The position numbers were made by a program, and so were the translations under genes. Below the pieces are notes generated by a model. That model saw only the letters and a program-made list of their open reading frames with translations, was not told where the DNA came from and made no database searches. Of a DNA stretch of 64,000 nt, positions 54,128 to 62,377 are shown piece after piece; the stretch's first letter is position 1, and every line of letters begins with the position of its first letter. Source of the DNA: an uncultured Helicobacter sp. (GTDB lineage Bacteria > Campylobacterota > Campylobacteria > Campylobacterales > Helicobacteraceae); the NCBI GenBank assembly GCA_944325775.1, contig CALVBL010000006.1:39304-103303 (forward strand). Reading direction: 5' to 3'.

Positions 54128-55443
54128 TGCCAAAACAACTCCACCTCATCTCACTAGGCTGCACCAAAAATCTCGTAGATTCTGAAGTGATGCTAGGCAG
54201 GCTCGCTGCCTATGAGATCACGCAGGATTTGGGCGCGGCTGATGTGATCATCATCAACACCTGTGGTTTTATAGAATCTGCCAAGCAAGAGAGTATCGCT
54301 ACAATCTTAGAGGCGAGTGCCAATCGCAAAGAGGGCGCACTGCTCGTGGTGAGCGGGTGTCTAAGCGAGCGGTATTATGATGAGCTAAGAGAGCAGATTC
54401 CAGAGATTGACATCATCACGGGCGTGGGGGACTATGACAAAATCGATGAAATGATAGAATCTAGGCAGAGCCGCCACTCGCCTAAGGTTTTTCTCGCTGA
54501 TGAACTAAATGAGCGCGTGATCACTAACTCTAGTTTCCATAGCTATATCAAGCTAAGCGAGGGCTGCAACCAAAAATGCAGTTTTTGCTCTATCCCCTCG
54601 TTTAAGGGCAAACTGCACTCACGCACGCTAGATTCTGTGATAAAAGAGCTAGAGATTCTCTACTCTAAGGGCTTTAGGGATTTTAGCTTCATCGCACAAG
54701 ATTCTAGCTCGTTTTTGCGTGATGTGGGCGTGCGCGATGGACTGATCCAGCTTATAGAACGCATAGATTCACTCCAGCTCCCTGTCACCGCGCGCTTGCT
54801 CTATCTCTATCCCAGCACCACGAGCCTAGAGCTTATAGAATCTATTGCCAACTCACGCACCTTCCTGCCCTATTTTGATATGCCAATCCAGCACATCACA
54901 GATTCTATGCTAAAGATTATGAATCGCGGGGTAAATCGCGCCACACACCAAAAGCTTATAGAATCTATGGACAAGGTTAGGGGGCGATTTATGCGCACAA
55001 GCTTCATCATCGGGCACCCCGGCGAGAGCGAGGAGGACTTTAGGCAATTGTGCGCGTTTGTGGAGCAAAGCCCCTTTGATAGGATTAATATCTTTGAGTA
55101 TTCCCCCCAAGAGGACACAGTGAGTTTCACACTCCCAAAGATAGAATCTAAAGTGATCGCTAAGCGCATAGCCACGATAAAGGCGATTCTAAAAGCCAAG
55201 CAAAAAGCCTCGCTAAATGCGCTACTAGGGAAAAAACTCGAAGTGGTTGTGGAGGGGATAAGCGAGGTGAGTGAGTATTTTTACAGCGCGCGTGCAAGGC
55301 TATGGGCGCGTGAGATCGATGGCGAGATCCTCATCAACGACAGGGCAGATTCGCTAGGAGAGATTGAGCAAAAAGCCTATCTGTGTGAAATCACACAGGT
55401 CAAAGACAACTTTGTCTTTGGCAAACTCATAGCGGAGGCTTAG
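54127..55443 (+). CDS. rimO: Ribosomal protein S12 methylthiotransferase RimO
   Basis: Radical SAM enzyme modifying Asp88 of ribosomal protein S12, 438 residues. The N-terminal UPF0004 domain has the first cluster Cys residues (SLGCTKN, NTCGF, SGC), the radical SAM motif is CNQKCSFC near 143, and a C-terminal TRAM domain is present. It overlaps fabI by one base and tagD-like (convergent) by four bases. Confidence 0.94.
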   Translation: MPKQLHLISLGCTKNLVDSEVMLGRLAAYEITQDLGAADVIIINTCGFIESAKQESIATILEASANRKEGALLVVSGCLSERYYDELREQIPEIDIITGVGDYDKIDEMIESRQSRHSPKVFLADELNERVITNSSFHSYIKLSEGCNQKCSFCSIPSFKGKLHSRTLDSVIKELEILYSKGFRDFSFIAQDSSSFLRDVGVRDGLIQLIERIDSLQLPVTARLLYLYPSTTSLELIESIANSRTFLPYFDMPIQHITDSMLKIMNRGVNRATHQKLIESMDKVRGRFMRTSFIIGHPGESEEDFRQLCAFVEQSPFDRINIFEYSPQEDTVSFTLPKIESKVIAKRIATIKAILKAKQKASLNALLGKKLEVVVEGISEVSEYFYSARARLWAREIDGEILINDRADSLGEIEQKAYLCEITQVKDNFVFGKLIAEA

Positions 55444-55829
55444 ATTCTAATCTTTTCAATGATTTGTGTTGTAGAAATACTGGGAGTTCTCGGGAGATAG
55501 ACGACTTCACAAATGTCTTTGAGACCATCAAACTTGCCTTCCCAATCATCTCCCATAACCAAAATATCTACTCTGTATTGCAAACAATACTGCCGCTTTA
55601 GTTCTAGTGATTCCTCAATAAAGACACAATCTACGTATTTGATAGATTCTATAATGTCCCTGCGCTCTGTTTGTGTATAAATTGGATAGCGACTTTTTTT
55701 TGCAAAATTCAAAGAATCTGAGGACACTCCTACAATTAAATATTCTCCAAACTCCCTAGCGCGCTTAAGAATCTGTAAGTGCCCATAGTGAAACAAATCA
55801 AATGTTCCAAAGGTAATAACTCTCCTCAC
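55440..55829 (-). CDS. tagD: TagD-like glycerol-3-phosphate cytidylyltransferase
   Basis: 129 residues. Nucleotidyltransferase signature GTFDLFHYGHLQIL (HxGH as HYGH), YTQTERRDIIESIKYVD, and the C-terminal RTPSISTTQII. Makes CDP-glycerol from glycerol-3-phosphate, or a related activated polyol. The GTG start at 55829 overlaps the TGA that would end the upstream protein when its tract has 12 G (GTGA). With 13 G the upstream protein stops 67 bases earlier, so coupling would be lost. TTG 55835 is an alternative start. Confidence 0.8.
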   Translation of the reverse strand: MRRVITFGTFDLFHYGHLQILKRAREFGEYLIVGVSSDSLNFAKKSRYPIYTQTERRDIIESIKYVDCVFIEESLELKRQYCLQYRVDILVMGDDWEGKFDGLKDICEVVYLPRTPSISTTQIIEKIRI

Positions 55830-55895
55830 GCGCAACCCCGAATAGTGAGGTTTTTTGCATAAATGATTTTTTTGAAACCATCATTAACAAGAATA

Positions 55896-57299
55896 TTATG
55901 CGCACAGATCTCTGATAAACTGGGAATTACCCCCCCCCCCCCGAAGCTGAGGTGTATCAAGCCGCACATCAATAACTTGTCCGCTTAAATCCGATAATAA
56001 TGTGTGCAGGGTCGCTAAAGCTACAATATTGGGATCCAATAAACTTTCTTTAGGTTCCTTGCCAAAATTCTTATAACGCAATGGTGTAGCGGTGCGTTGT
56101 GGATTAATGATATTTACATGAATACCTTTGCTATGCAATTCCTCACTTAAGGCTTGTCCAAGATTGACTATCGCTGCCTTTTGAGAGGAATAGATGCTAT
56201 ACATCGCCCTGCCCCTAGTATAAGAGCTAGAGGTAAAAAGAGCAATGGAGCTTTTAGTATTTTTAGCAAGATATGGAATACTCGCCTTAATAACATGAAT
56301 AGAGCCTAAAAAATTCGTTGCAATCTCTTGTTGTATATCCGCTATATTTCTGTGTTCTAGCAAACCCATTTCCAATACTGCTGCACAATTTACCACAAAA
56401 TCTATGCGATTATATTGTGCATAGATTTTGGATATATATTCTTGCACCACCCTAAAATCACTCACATCACAACCCAAACTAAGTGAGGTTTTACATACGA
56501 TTCCTCCATGGTCTGAGGCTATTTTAGCGATACATTCGCCTATTCCGCTACTTGCCCCAAAGCATATAAGCACTTTATTTTTGAGATTCTCTAACATAGA
56601 TTGTGACACTTTTGCTTGACGCATTTGCAAGAGCTTATCGGCTAAAATCATATCTTGCGGATACGTGATTTTCATATTCTCTTCCATTCCATCAACCACA
56701 AAGACTTCTGCCAAACCACTCGCCACGATAAGCCCACAATCATCGGTAAAATCATCACTGTATCTAAAAAGGCTATGAGCTTTTTTGATTAAAGAAAGCT
56801 TGAAGCATTGCGGGGTTTGTCCACGCCTTAGATTCTCCCTTTTGGGAATGTTGGCAATCCTGCTCTTAGAATCCAATGTTATGATCGTGTCAGCAGTAGG
56901 AATAGCTACATCTATAGCGTCATGATGTCTTAGAGCTTCCCTACAACGCACAATAAGTTCTGGTGACAAAAATGGACGTGCACAATCATGAATGAATACA
57001 TAACCATCACTATCCTCTATACTCATCACACCTATATATGAACTTTCTTTTCTACTATTACCACCATTTAGAATCTTATAAATCTTTTTATACGCATTAC
57101 GCAGGATTATATCTTCTACAAAGATTCTATATTCTTGTGGCACCACTACAATTGTTCTATCAATCTCTTTGGCATATTCAAAAATCTCTATGGTATGCTC
57201 TAGGATAGTTTTACCAGCGATTTTGGCAAACTGCTTAGGCACACTATGACCATAACGCGATCCACTGCCACTTGCTAGAATAATTGCATAAGTTTTCAT
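55896..57299 (-). CDS. Bcs1-like bifunctional CDP-ribitol enzyme (IspD-type cytidylyltransferase fused to SDR)
   Basis: 467 residues in this reading. Residues about 1-230 are an IspD/TarI-type cytidylyltransferase (ILASGSGSRYG, FIHDCARPF, KRENLRRGQTPQ). Residues about 240-450 are a short-chain reductase (CFGASSGIGECIAKI, YSIYSSQKAAIVNLG with Tyr-Lys). The fusion matches Haemophilus influenzae Bcs1, which reduces ribulose 5-phosphate and forms CDP-ribitol. IspD alone would lack the SDR domain. The C-terminus is set by a G13 tract (55930-55942). DNA looks more AT-rich than flanking housekeeping genes, consistent with acquisition. Confidence 0.85.
   Translation of the reverse strand: MKTYAIILASGSGSRYGHSVPKQFAKIAGKTILEHTIEIFEYAKEIDRTIVVVPQEYRIFVEDIILRNAYKKIYKILNGGNSRKESSYIGVMSIEDSDGYVFIHDCARPFLSPELIVRCREALRHHDAIDVAIPTADTIITLDSKSRIANIPKRENLRRGQTPQCFKLSLIKKAHSLFRYSDDFTDDCGLIVASGLAEVFVVDGMEENMKITYPQDMILADKLLQMRQAKVSQSMLENLKNKVLICFGASSGIGECIAKIASDHGGIVCKTSLSLGCDVSDFRVVQEYISKIYAQYNRIDFVVNCAAVLEMGLLEHRNIADIQQEIATNFLGSIHVIKASIPYLAKNTKSSIALFTSSSYTRGRAMYSIYSSQKAAIVNLGQALSEELHSKGIHVNIINPQRTATPLRYKNFGKEPKESLLDPNIVALATLHTLLSDLSGQVIDVRLDTPQLRGGGGNSQFIRDLCA
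55930..55942 (-). repeat. Poly-G tract (G13 on the minus strand) near the C-terminus of the Bcs1-like gene
   Basis: C13 on the plus strand. G13: 11 further residues then stop at 55896. G12: 34-residue tail (VIPSLSEICAHN...) ending at the TGA that overlaps the tagD GTG, 490 residues. G11 or G14: stop at once after the tract. All three reading outcomes were read from the sequence. Confidence 0.85.
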
Positions 57300-58660
57300 T
57301 TTTGCTCCCTTTTAGATTCGCATGTATCTTGCACATCTGTAATAAGCGTGTCTATCATACGCTGCACACTACCCTCTTGTGAGAAACAAAAACTTTCCTT
57401 CACAATCTCTTTATGTTGATTTTGCAAATAAGACATCATCTCGTGGTAATTCTCTTGCAATTGCTCCAAAAAGACCTTTAGGGTATCTGTATCGTTTATC
57501 ACAAAACATCCTTTATACACCCATTTTGCTGCCCAATTATTGAGTTCCTCGCCTAGAATATTTTGTGTGTATATAGTGGGCTTGCCACTCAAAAAACTAT
57601 ATACCAACATACTGCTTGTATCTGAAATCAATACATCTGCTTTTGCAAAAGAATCAAAATAACTCGGATTTGTATCCACATATACATTTGGTGTGCAAGA
57701 TAATTCATCCCATTGCTCTTGTGTCCAAAGTTTTGTAGCCTTAACATAATGATCATACATATTTGGATGAGGTCGCCATATAAGTGTGATTTTATCCCGC
57801 CTTGCCAATGTCCATAATAAATCCATATGCATGAAAAAACTACTGTGAGAATCGCAACTATTCCAGCGAGGCATATAGCAAATAGTAGGTTTTTTTGCAA
57901 ATGGCTTAGAAAAATCTGTATTTGCAATAGTCTCTAGCCGAGAAGATCCAACCACAAGTATTTGCATAAAATTCAAAGATTTTTGGTGTTTTTGCATAAC
58001 ATACTGATGAAAAATTGTAGGAGCAAAGACAAAGTCATAATAACGCAGATATTCATCGGCATATGCGACATTATTGTTGTTAGCAGAAAAAATCAAAATA
58101 CCATATTCCACATAGCACAGCTTCATACACTCCGCGATATCGGCATTGCTCCAGCCTTTGGGTCGCAAGCTATCATAAGGTCTAGTAGTAAAACAATATT
58201 GTGCTTGTGTATCACTGGGGCAAATCGTGGAGTGCATTTGCGCATCAAACCCCAAAACACACTGCACCCTAGCTTGTGAATCTAGGGTATATGTGATAGG
58301 TGTATGAATCTTATCTGCAAACGCCTGTAAGGATTTAGTCGCGCCTAGATCGTAAAAATTTTGGCTTTGCACCAAAGTGGGCATCGCTAGCACGATAACC
58401 TCAAATCGCTCATCGCTAGCTAGGGCTAGTGCCAGAGGCTCTAAGGCCTCCCAGCTCCCACCCCAATCATTATAAAACAGGACTTTGATTTTTGCATTAC
58501 GATCGTGGAATTTTTGAAAGGAAGGTAGTTTGTGCGTAGTGTGCAGCTGATAAATATGTAAGAATCTTTTATCCTCAAGATAACGATGGATTTTTCTTTT
58601 AAGGGCTACAATGGGGGGGGGGATAATGGGTTTTATGAAAGATTTTAGTGTAGCAAGCAT
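57296..58660 (-). CDS. TagB/TagF-like CDP-glycerol (polyol-phosphate) glycerophosphotransferase, phase-variable, ON here
   Basis: 454 residues. The C-terminal half carries TagF-type motifs: CYMPRWNS, WRPHPNMY, and DVLISDTSSMLVYSFLSGKPTIY (given here as DVLISDTSSML and SGKPTIY). Transfers polyol phosphate from CDP-glycerol or CDP-ribitol. The N-terminal stretch includes PPP encoded by a C10 tract at 58613-58622, with the frame open in this sequence. ATG at 58660 is preferred for spacing from AGGAG; 58663 is an alternative. It overlaps the Bcs1-like gene by four bases. Confidence 0.85.
   Translation of the reverse strand: MLATLKSFIKPIIPPPIVALKRKIHRYLEDKRFLHIYQLHTTHKLPSFQKFHDRNAKIKVLFYNDWGGSWEALEPLALALASDERFEVIVLAMPTLVQSQNFYDLGATKSLQAFADKIHTPITYTLDSQARVQCVLGFDAQMHSTICPSDTQAQYCFTTRPYDSLRPKGWSNADIAECMKLCYVEYGILIFSANNNNVAYADEYLRYYDFVFAPTIFHQYVMQKHQKSLNFMQILVVGSSRLETIANTDFSKPFAKKPTICYMPRWNSCDSHSSFFMHMDLLWTLARRDKITLIWRPHPNMYDHYVKATKLWTQEQWDELSCTPNVYVDTNPSYFDSFAKADVLISDTSSMLVYSFLSGKPTIYTQNILGEELNNWAAKWVYKGCFVINDTDTLKVFLEQLQENYHEMMSYLQNQHKEIVKESFCFSQEGSVQRMIDTLITDVQDTCESKREQK
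58613..58622 (+). repeat. Poly-G tract (C10 in the transferase coding strand), near its N-terminus
   Basis: On the plus strand ten G; on the coding strand ATC followed by nine C, codons for Ile-Pro-Pro-Pro about 14 codons after the start. Ten keeps the frame open; nine or eleven would truncate the transferase almost immediately, an ON/OFF switch. Confidence 0.85.
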
Positions 58661-58780
58661 CATATCTCCTGATTTAGCCTAGATTAGTGGAATAGGTGCA
58701 TATTATATCTTGTTATTTTTTGATACAATCTTAAGGCACATTTGAAATACAAGCGAGTTTAAAGAAATTGAGAGAATAAA

Positions 58781-59593
58781 ATGAGCAAATACATACATCG
58801 TGCTATGGTGGGCATATTTTGGATAGGGAGCTTAGCAGCCGATATCCCACAAGCCCCAAATGCCCTAGGCGTGAGCTATATCAATGCCTTTATGAAAAAT
58901 CACGATTTTGCTATCCTCTCTCAAGGCATAAGCCTCCAATACGCGCACAAAAGCCAATCTTACGGCAGCCTCTATCAGCTCAACCTCACCCACGCGCACC
59001 TAAACCCTTCAGATAAACGCACCGCTCCACAGCAGGCGAGCAACATCGGTGTGATGGCGATTTATGATTTCGCTCTGCGCAAAAGTGCGCGTGGCTATCA
59101 TCTCTTAGGATTGGAGTTTGGACTAGGCTCTGGGTTTCCCACACAGCAGGACAATCAATTTGATGAAAGCAACTTCTTGCTCAATCTTGACTATGGCTAT
59201 GTCTTTGAGCTCGAAAACATCGCGCTCTACCCATATGCACGCCTTGAACAATACATCTTTTTCCCGCACAAAAGCGGTGCAGATCCCACCGATTATGGAC
59301 TGAATGTCTTTGTGGGGCTAAAGCTCATACAAGAGCGAAGTGCATGGCAGTGGTGGGTGAATCTAGGCGTATTTAGCGACTGCAATCTCTCGGGTAATGG
59401 CGTGGGAATTCTTGGCGATCACTCTATCATCTACGATCGTGATGGGCTTTCTAATGGCGTGCTTACTGAAGGTGGGCTGTGGCTTATGACGCGTGAGAGA
59501 TTTAGCCTGCAAGCGCGTGTATCCGCCTCTTATGCGCTCTCGTATTATGAGGTGAATCTCAAAAGTGCTCTGGTTGGGATTTGGCATTTTTGA
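58781..59593 (+). CDS. Predicted outer-membrane beta-barrel protein
   Basis: 270 residues. Signal peptide ends near LAADI (about 20). The rest has alternating aromatic strands and ends VGIWHF, a typical C-terminal Phe for barrel assembly. No family is recognised. It overlaps a small convergent gene by 35 bases and stands divergent to the glycan transferase gene. Confidence 0.65.
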   Translation: MSKYIHRAMVGIFWIGSLAADIPQAPNALGVSYINAFMKNHDFAILSQGISLQYAHKSQSYGSLYQLNLTHAHLNPSDKRTAPQQASNIGVMAIYDFALRKSARGYHLLGLEFGLGSGFPTQQDNQFDESNFLLNLDYGYVFELENIALYPYARLEQYIFFPHKSGADPTDYGLNVFVGLKLIQERSAWQWWVNLGVFSDCNLSGNGVGILGDHSIIYDRDGLSNGVLTEGGLWLMTRERFSLQARVSASYALSYYEVNLKSALVGIWHF

Positions 59594-59909
59594 ATCCAAA
59601 CACCGATCCGTATTTACACAGCGCACTACTCGCACTCGCGCGCTCCACTTGCATAAAAAATTCCATTTGCACACCATCACGCGCCAATCTCTCTAGCTTC
59701 CCCACATCAAGATTCTTCAAACACGCTTGCGTGCCTATCATCACGACCTTTAGCACGCGCCCACCCGCCTCACAGCGCGCGCACGCATTCTCACACACGC
59801 ATATGCATTCCTCCTCACAGCCAATAAGCACATAGGGATTATGGGCATAGCGTGCGAAAATCTTGCCTCTCATTTCTTGCAAAGATTCACTAAATCTCTT
59901 TGCACTCAC
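59559..59909 (-). CDS. Small Cys-rich protein of unknown function
   Basis: 116 residues, no recognised fold. A cluster C-x3-CIC-x-C-x3-C-x2-C lies near 30-48 (GCEEECICVC, ENACARC), which could bind a metal or iron-sulfur centre. GTG at 59909 behind GGAGGAG is preferred over an earlier GTG. It overlaps the esterase gene by 20 bases and the barrel gene by 35 bases in the opposite direction. Overlaps on both sides make coding status uncertain. Confidence 0.5.
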   Translation of the reverse strand: MSAKRFSESLQEMRGKIFARYAHNPYVLIGCEEECICVCENACARCEAGGRVLKVVMIGTQACLKNLDVGKLERLARDGVQMEFFMQVERASASSALCKYGSVFGFKNAKSQPEHF

Positions 59910-60699
59910 CAAATCCTTCTCCTCCCAAAAGCTCACTTAGTATAAGCACAATCGATGGTCTAATACTATCGCCATGCCCTCCTGCAAAAACTCGCGCATT
60001 CACACACGCCTCTGGGCATTGCACACTCAAAGCCTCAAGAAACTCTGTAAGCGATATACCGCCTTTATTGGACTCATTTGCGCCATGGCTAAAAGCTACT
60101 CTAGCACGACAAGAAGTGCTTGGAATCCCCACATCACCCCACCACAGCGAAGGTGAAGCAATCATATAATGACTAAACATCTCTTGGTGGTGCAAAAACA
60201 CATACAACCCAAACAATCCCCCAAACGAATGTCCAAAAAATCCTATGCTAGAGAGCTCCCCATCCGCACTATTGCGGACTAATGGCAGAATCTGCGTGTG
60301 CAAGACCTCAAAAAAACGCGCCGCACCTCCACCCTTGCCATCTTTAGCTACGGGTGTATAATCGCGTGTGCGCCTTGGTATATCATATGCCAAATCCCCC
60401 TTATAGCCTATGCCCACGATAAGAAGCGGTGAATCTGTAGGCGTGTATTGGTGCATAATGTATTGATTAATGACAATGGGAAAATGTGCGTTGCCATCTA
60501 GCACAACTAAAGCAGGGTATTTGGTGGCATTAGTCCTTGGTTTGGCGATAAAGATTTTGTATTCGCCAATAGTGCGTGTCTCTATCGTAAAATATGCATT
60601 GGCTAGAGGGCTTAGAGATTCTATCTCTTGACTTGGACGCGCACATAGCACCCCACATACCGCCACGCACAAGATAAGATTACGAAAAATACTTCTCAT
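59890..60699 (-). CDS. Alpha/beta hydrolase, Fes/IroE-like esterase
   Basis: 269 residues with a signal peptide (about 1-20, ending VLCA). Nucleophile elbow GHSFGG near 135-140 and the late His in FAGGHGDSIRPS give a Ser-His-(Asp) esterase. The family includes siderophore esterases and predicted hydrolases; substrate is unknown. ATG at 60699 lies in the last 20 bases of the FtsH-like gene, so the two are coupled. Confidence 0.8.
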   Translation of the reverse strand: MRSIFRNLILCVAVCGVLCARPSQEIESLSPLANAYFTIETRTIGEYKIFIAKPRTNATKYPALVVLDGNAHFPIVINQYIMHQYTPTDSPLLIVGIGYKGDLAYDIPRRTRDYTPVAKDGKGGGAARFFEVLHTQILPLVRNSADGELSSIGFFGHSFGGLFGLYVFLHHQEMFSHYMIASPSLWWGDVGIPSTSCRARVAFSHGANESNKGGISLTEFLEALSVQCPEACVNARVFAGGHGDSIRPSIVLILSELLGGEGFGECKEI

Positions 60700-62377
60700 C
60701 AATAATAGCTTTGATCTCATCTTTGTGCAGTCGCTCCTGCTCTAGCAATCTGTGTGAGAGCTTTTGGAGCAGCACTTTGGCGTTGGTAAAAAACTCTTGC
60801 ATTTCCTTTTTGCACTGCTCTAAAATCTCTGCCACATCATTAGAATCTGCGATGATCTTCTTGCCCATACCATAGTCCTCACACATTTGCAGCGCGATTT
60901 GCTTGGCTTTAGCAATGTCCTCCTTGGCATTGCTAAAAACCTGATCATAGAGCATTTCGACCGCCACACTCCCGGCTAAATGGATTTTTATCTTGTTGTT
61001 CATCTCGGTTTTGCTCACTAGCTCCCTATCAATGTCTTTGAAGCTCTCGCTAATGAGCGAAATTTTGTCAAAATCAATATCCAGCCAATACGCACTTAGG
61101 GCTTTCGCACTCTGATAAGTCGCTAAGATTCGCTTCTCTTCCTCACTAAAGCTAAGGATTTTTTTCTTACCCAAAAGCACTTTGTCTTTGGTATTGACAA
61201 TATCTTCTTTTTGGATCACATCGCTTTGTCGCCTTAGCGCACTTAGTGCGGCTTCATTGACAAGTGAGGCGATCGCTGCACCGCTAAAGCCCACGCACAA
61301 GCGCGCCACTTCGTTGATACTAAAATCATATTTTTTATCACGCAAATACACTTCAAAGATTTTCTCACGCTCGCTTAGATCTGGCAGATCCACATAGATT
61401 CTGCGATCAAATCGCCCACTTCGTAGCAGTGCCTCATCAAGCACATCGATTTTGTTCGTCGCACCAATGACAATCACCCCACTAGAATCTTCAAACCCGT
61501 CCATTTCTGTAAGCAGCTGATTTAACGTGGCTTCGCGCTCATCATTGCGCGTGCCACCCCGTGCTTTACCCACCGCATCGATCTCATCGATAAATACGAT
61601 ACTCGGACTCTTTGCCTTAGCACGCATAAATAGCTCTCTCACACGCTTTGCTCCCATACCCACATAGATTTGCACAAAACTCGATCCACTTTGATAAAAA
61701 AACGGCACACCAGCCTCGCCTGCCACGGCTTTAGCGATCATCGTCTTACCCACACCCGGCGGTCCCACGAGTAGCACACCCTTGGGCAATCGTATGCCTA
61801 GATCTTGATATTTCTTGGTGTTTTTGAGATAGTCTATGATCTCAAGCAACTCTTCTTTGACCTGACTAATTCCCGCGACATCTTTAAAAGTGATCGTGCT
61901 TTGCAAATGCGGCTCAAAACGCTCTGGCTGCTCGATATGCGGCATAGAATCTTTGCGCGCGATCGTACCACTAAGGTTGTGTGCATTGATATCCAAGCCC
62001 TTTGGCTGGGACTTAGGCGGCATAAAAAGCAGCGAAACCGCCTTAATCAGTACCGCCACACCAATAAAAATGATCACAAATAGCCCAATCTCATCTAAGA
62101 AACTTCCGCTCTTTTGCTGCACCACCACCGCGATATGGGGATCAAGCTCGGCGAGATTGATAGAATCTCGTGCGACCTTATAAGTCTCATTATGTGCGCT
62201 AAAACTTAGCTCATTGTCTTTTAACACAACGCTTTGGGGCGCGACCTCTAAGAGCTTTTTGTGAAAATCATAAGGACTTAGCACCACACTGCGATCACGC
62301 AAAAACATAAATGCAATGAGCGCTCCTGCGATACCTAAAGCGATGAACGAAAAAATCAGATTCTTAGATTTTGGCAT
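60680..62377 (-). CDS. FtsH-like membrane AAA+ protein lacking the zinc protease motif
   Basis: 565 residues. Two N-terminal transmembrane helices flank a periplasmic segment, then an intact AAA module: LVGPPGVGKT, IVFIDEIDAVGKARGG, and TNKIDVLDEALLRSGRFDR. In the position of HExGH the sequence is TYQSAKALS (61099-61122), so both His and Glu are lost and no peptidase activity is expected. The downstream Asp-containing NAKEDIAKA is retained. H. pylori HP0286 occupies the same place next to mtaB (from memory). Confidence 0.88.
   Translation of the reverse strand: MPKSKNLIFSFIALGIAGALIAFMFLRDRSVVLSPYDFHKKLLEVAPQSVVLKDNELSFSAHNETYKVARDSINLAELDPHIAVVVQQKSGSFLDEIGLFVIIFIGVAVLIKAVSLLFMPPKSQPKGLDINAHNLSGTIARKDSMPHIEQPERFEPHLQSTITFKDVAGISQVKEELLEIIDYLKNTKKYQDLGIRLPKGVLLVGPPGVGKTMIAKAVAGEAGVPFFYQSGSSFVQIYVGMGAKRVRELFMRAKAKSPSIVFIDEIDAVGKARGGTRNDEREATLNQLLTEMDGFEDSSGVIVIGATNKIDVLDEALLRSGRFDRRIYVDLPDLSEREKIFEVYLRDKKYDFSINEVARLCVGFSGAAIASLVNEAALSALRRQSDVIQKEDIVNTKDKVLLGKKKILSFSEEEKRILATYQSAKALSAYWLDIDFDKISLISESFKDIDRELVSKTEMNNKIKIHLAGSVAVEMLYDQVFSNAKEDIAKAKQIALQMCEDYGMGKKIIADSNDVAEILEQCKKEMQEFFTNAKVLLQKLSHRLLEQERLHKDEIKAIIDEKYFS

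Noticed and set aside
55896..57299. Calling the gene ispD (isoprenoid synthesis)
   Set aside because: The C-terminal reductase domain and the neighbours (TagD- and TagF-like) fit CDP-ribitol synthesis; IspD alone has no such domain.
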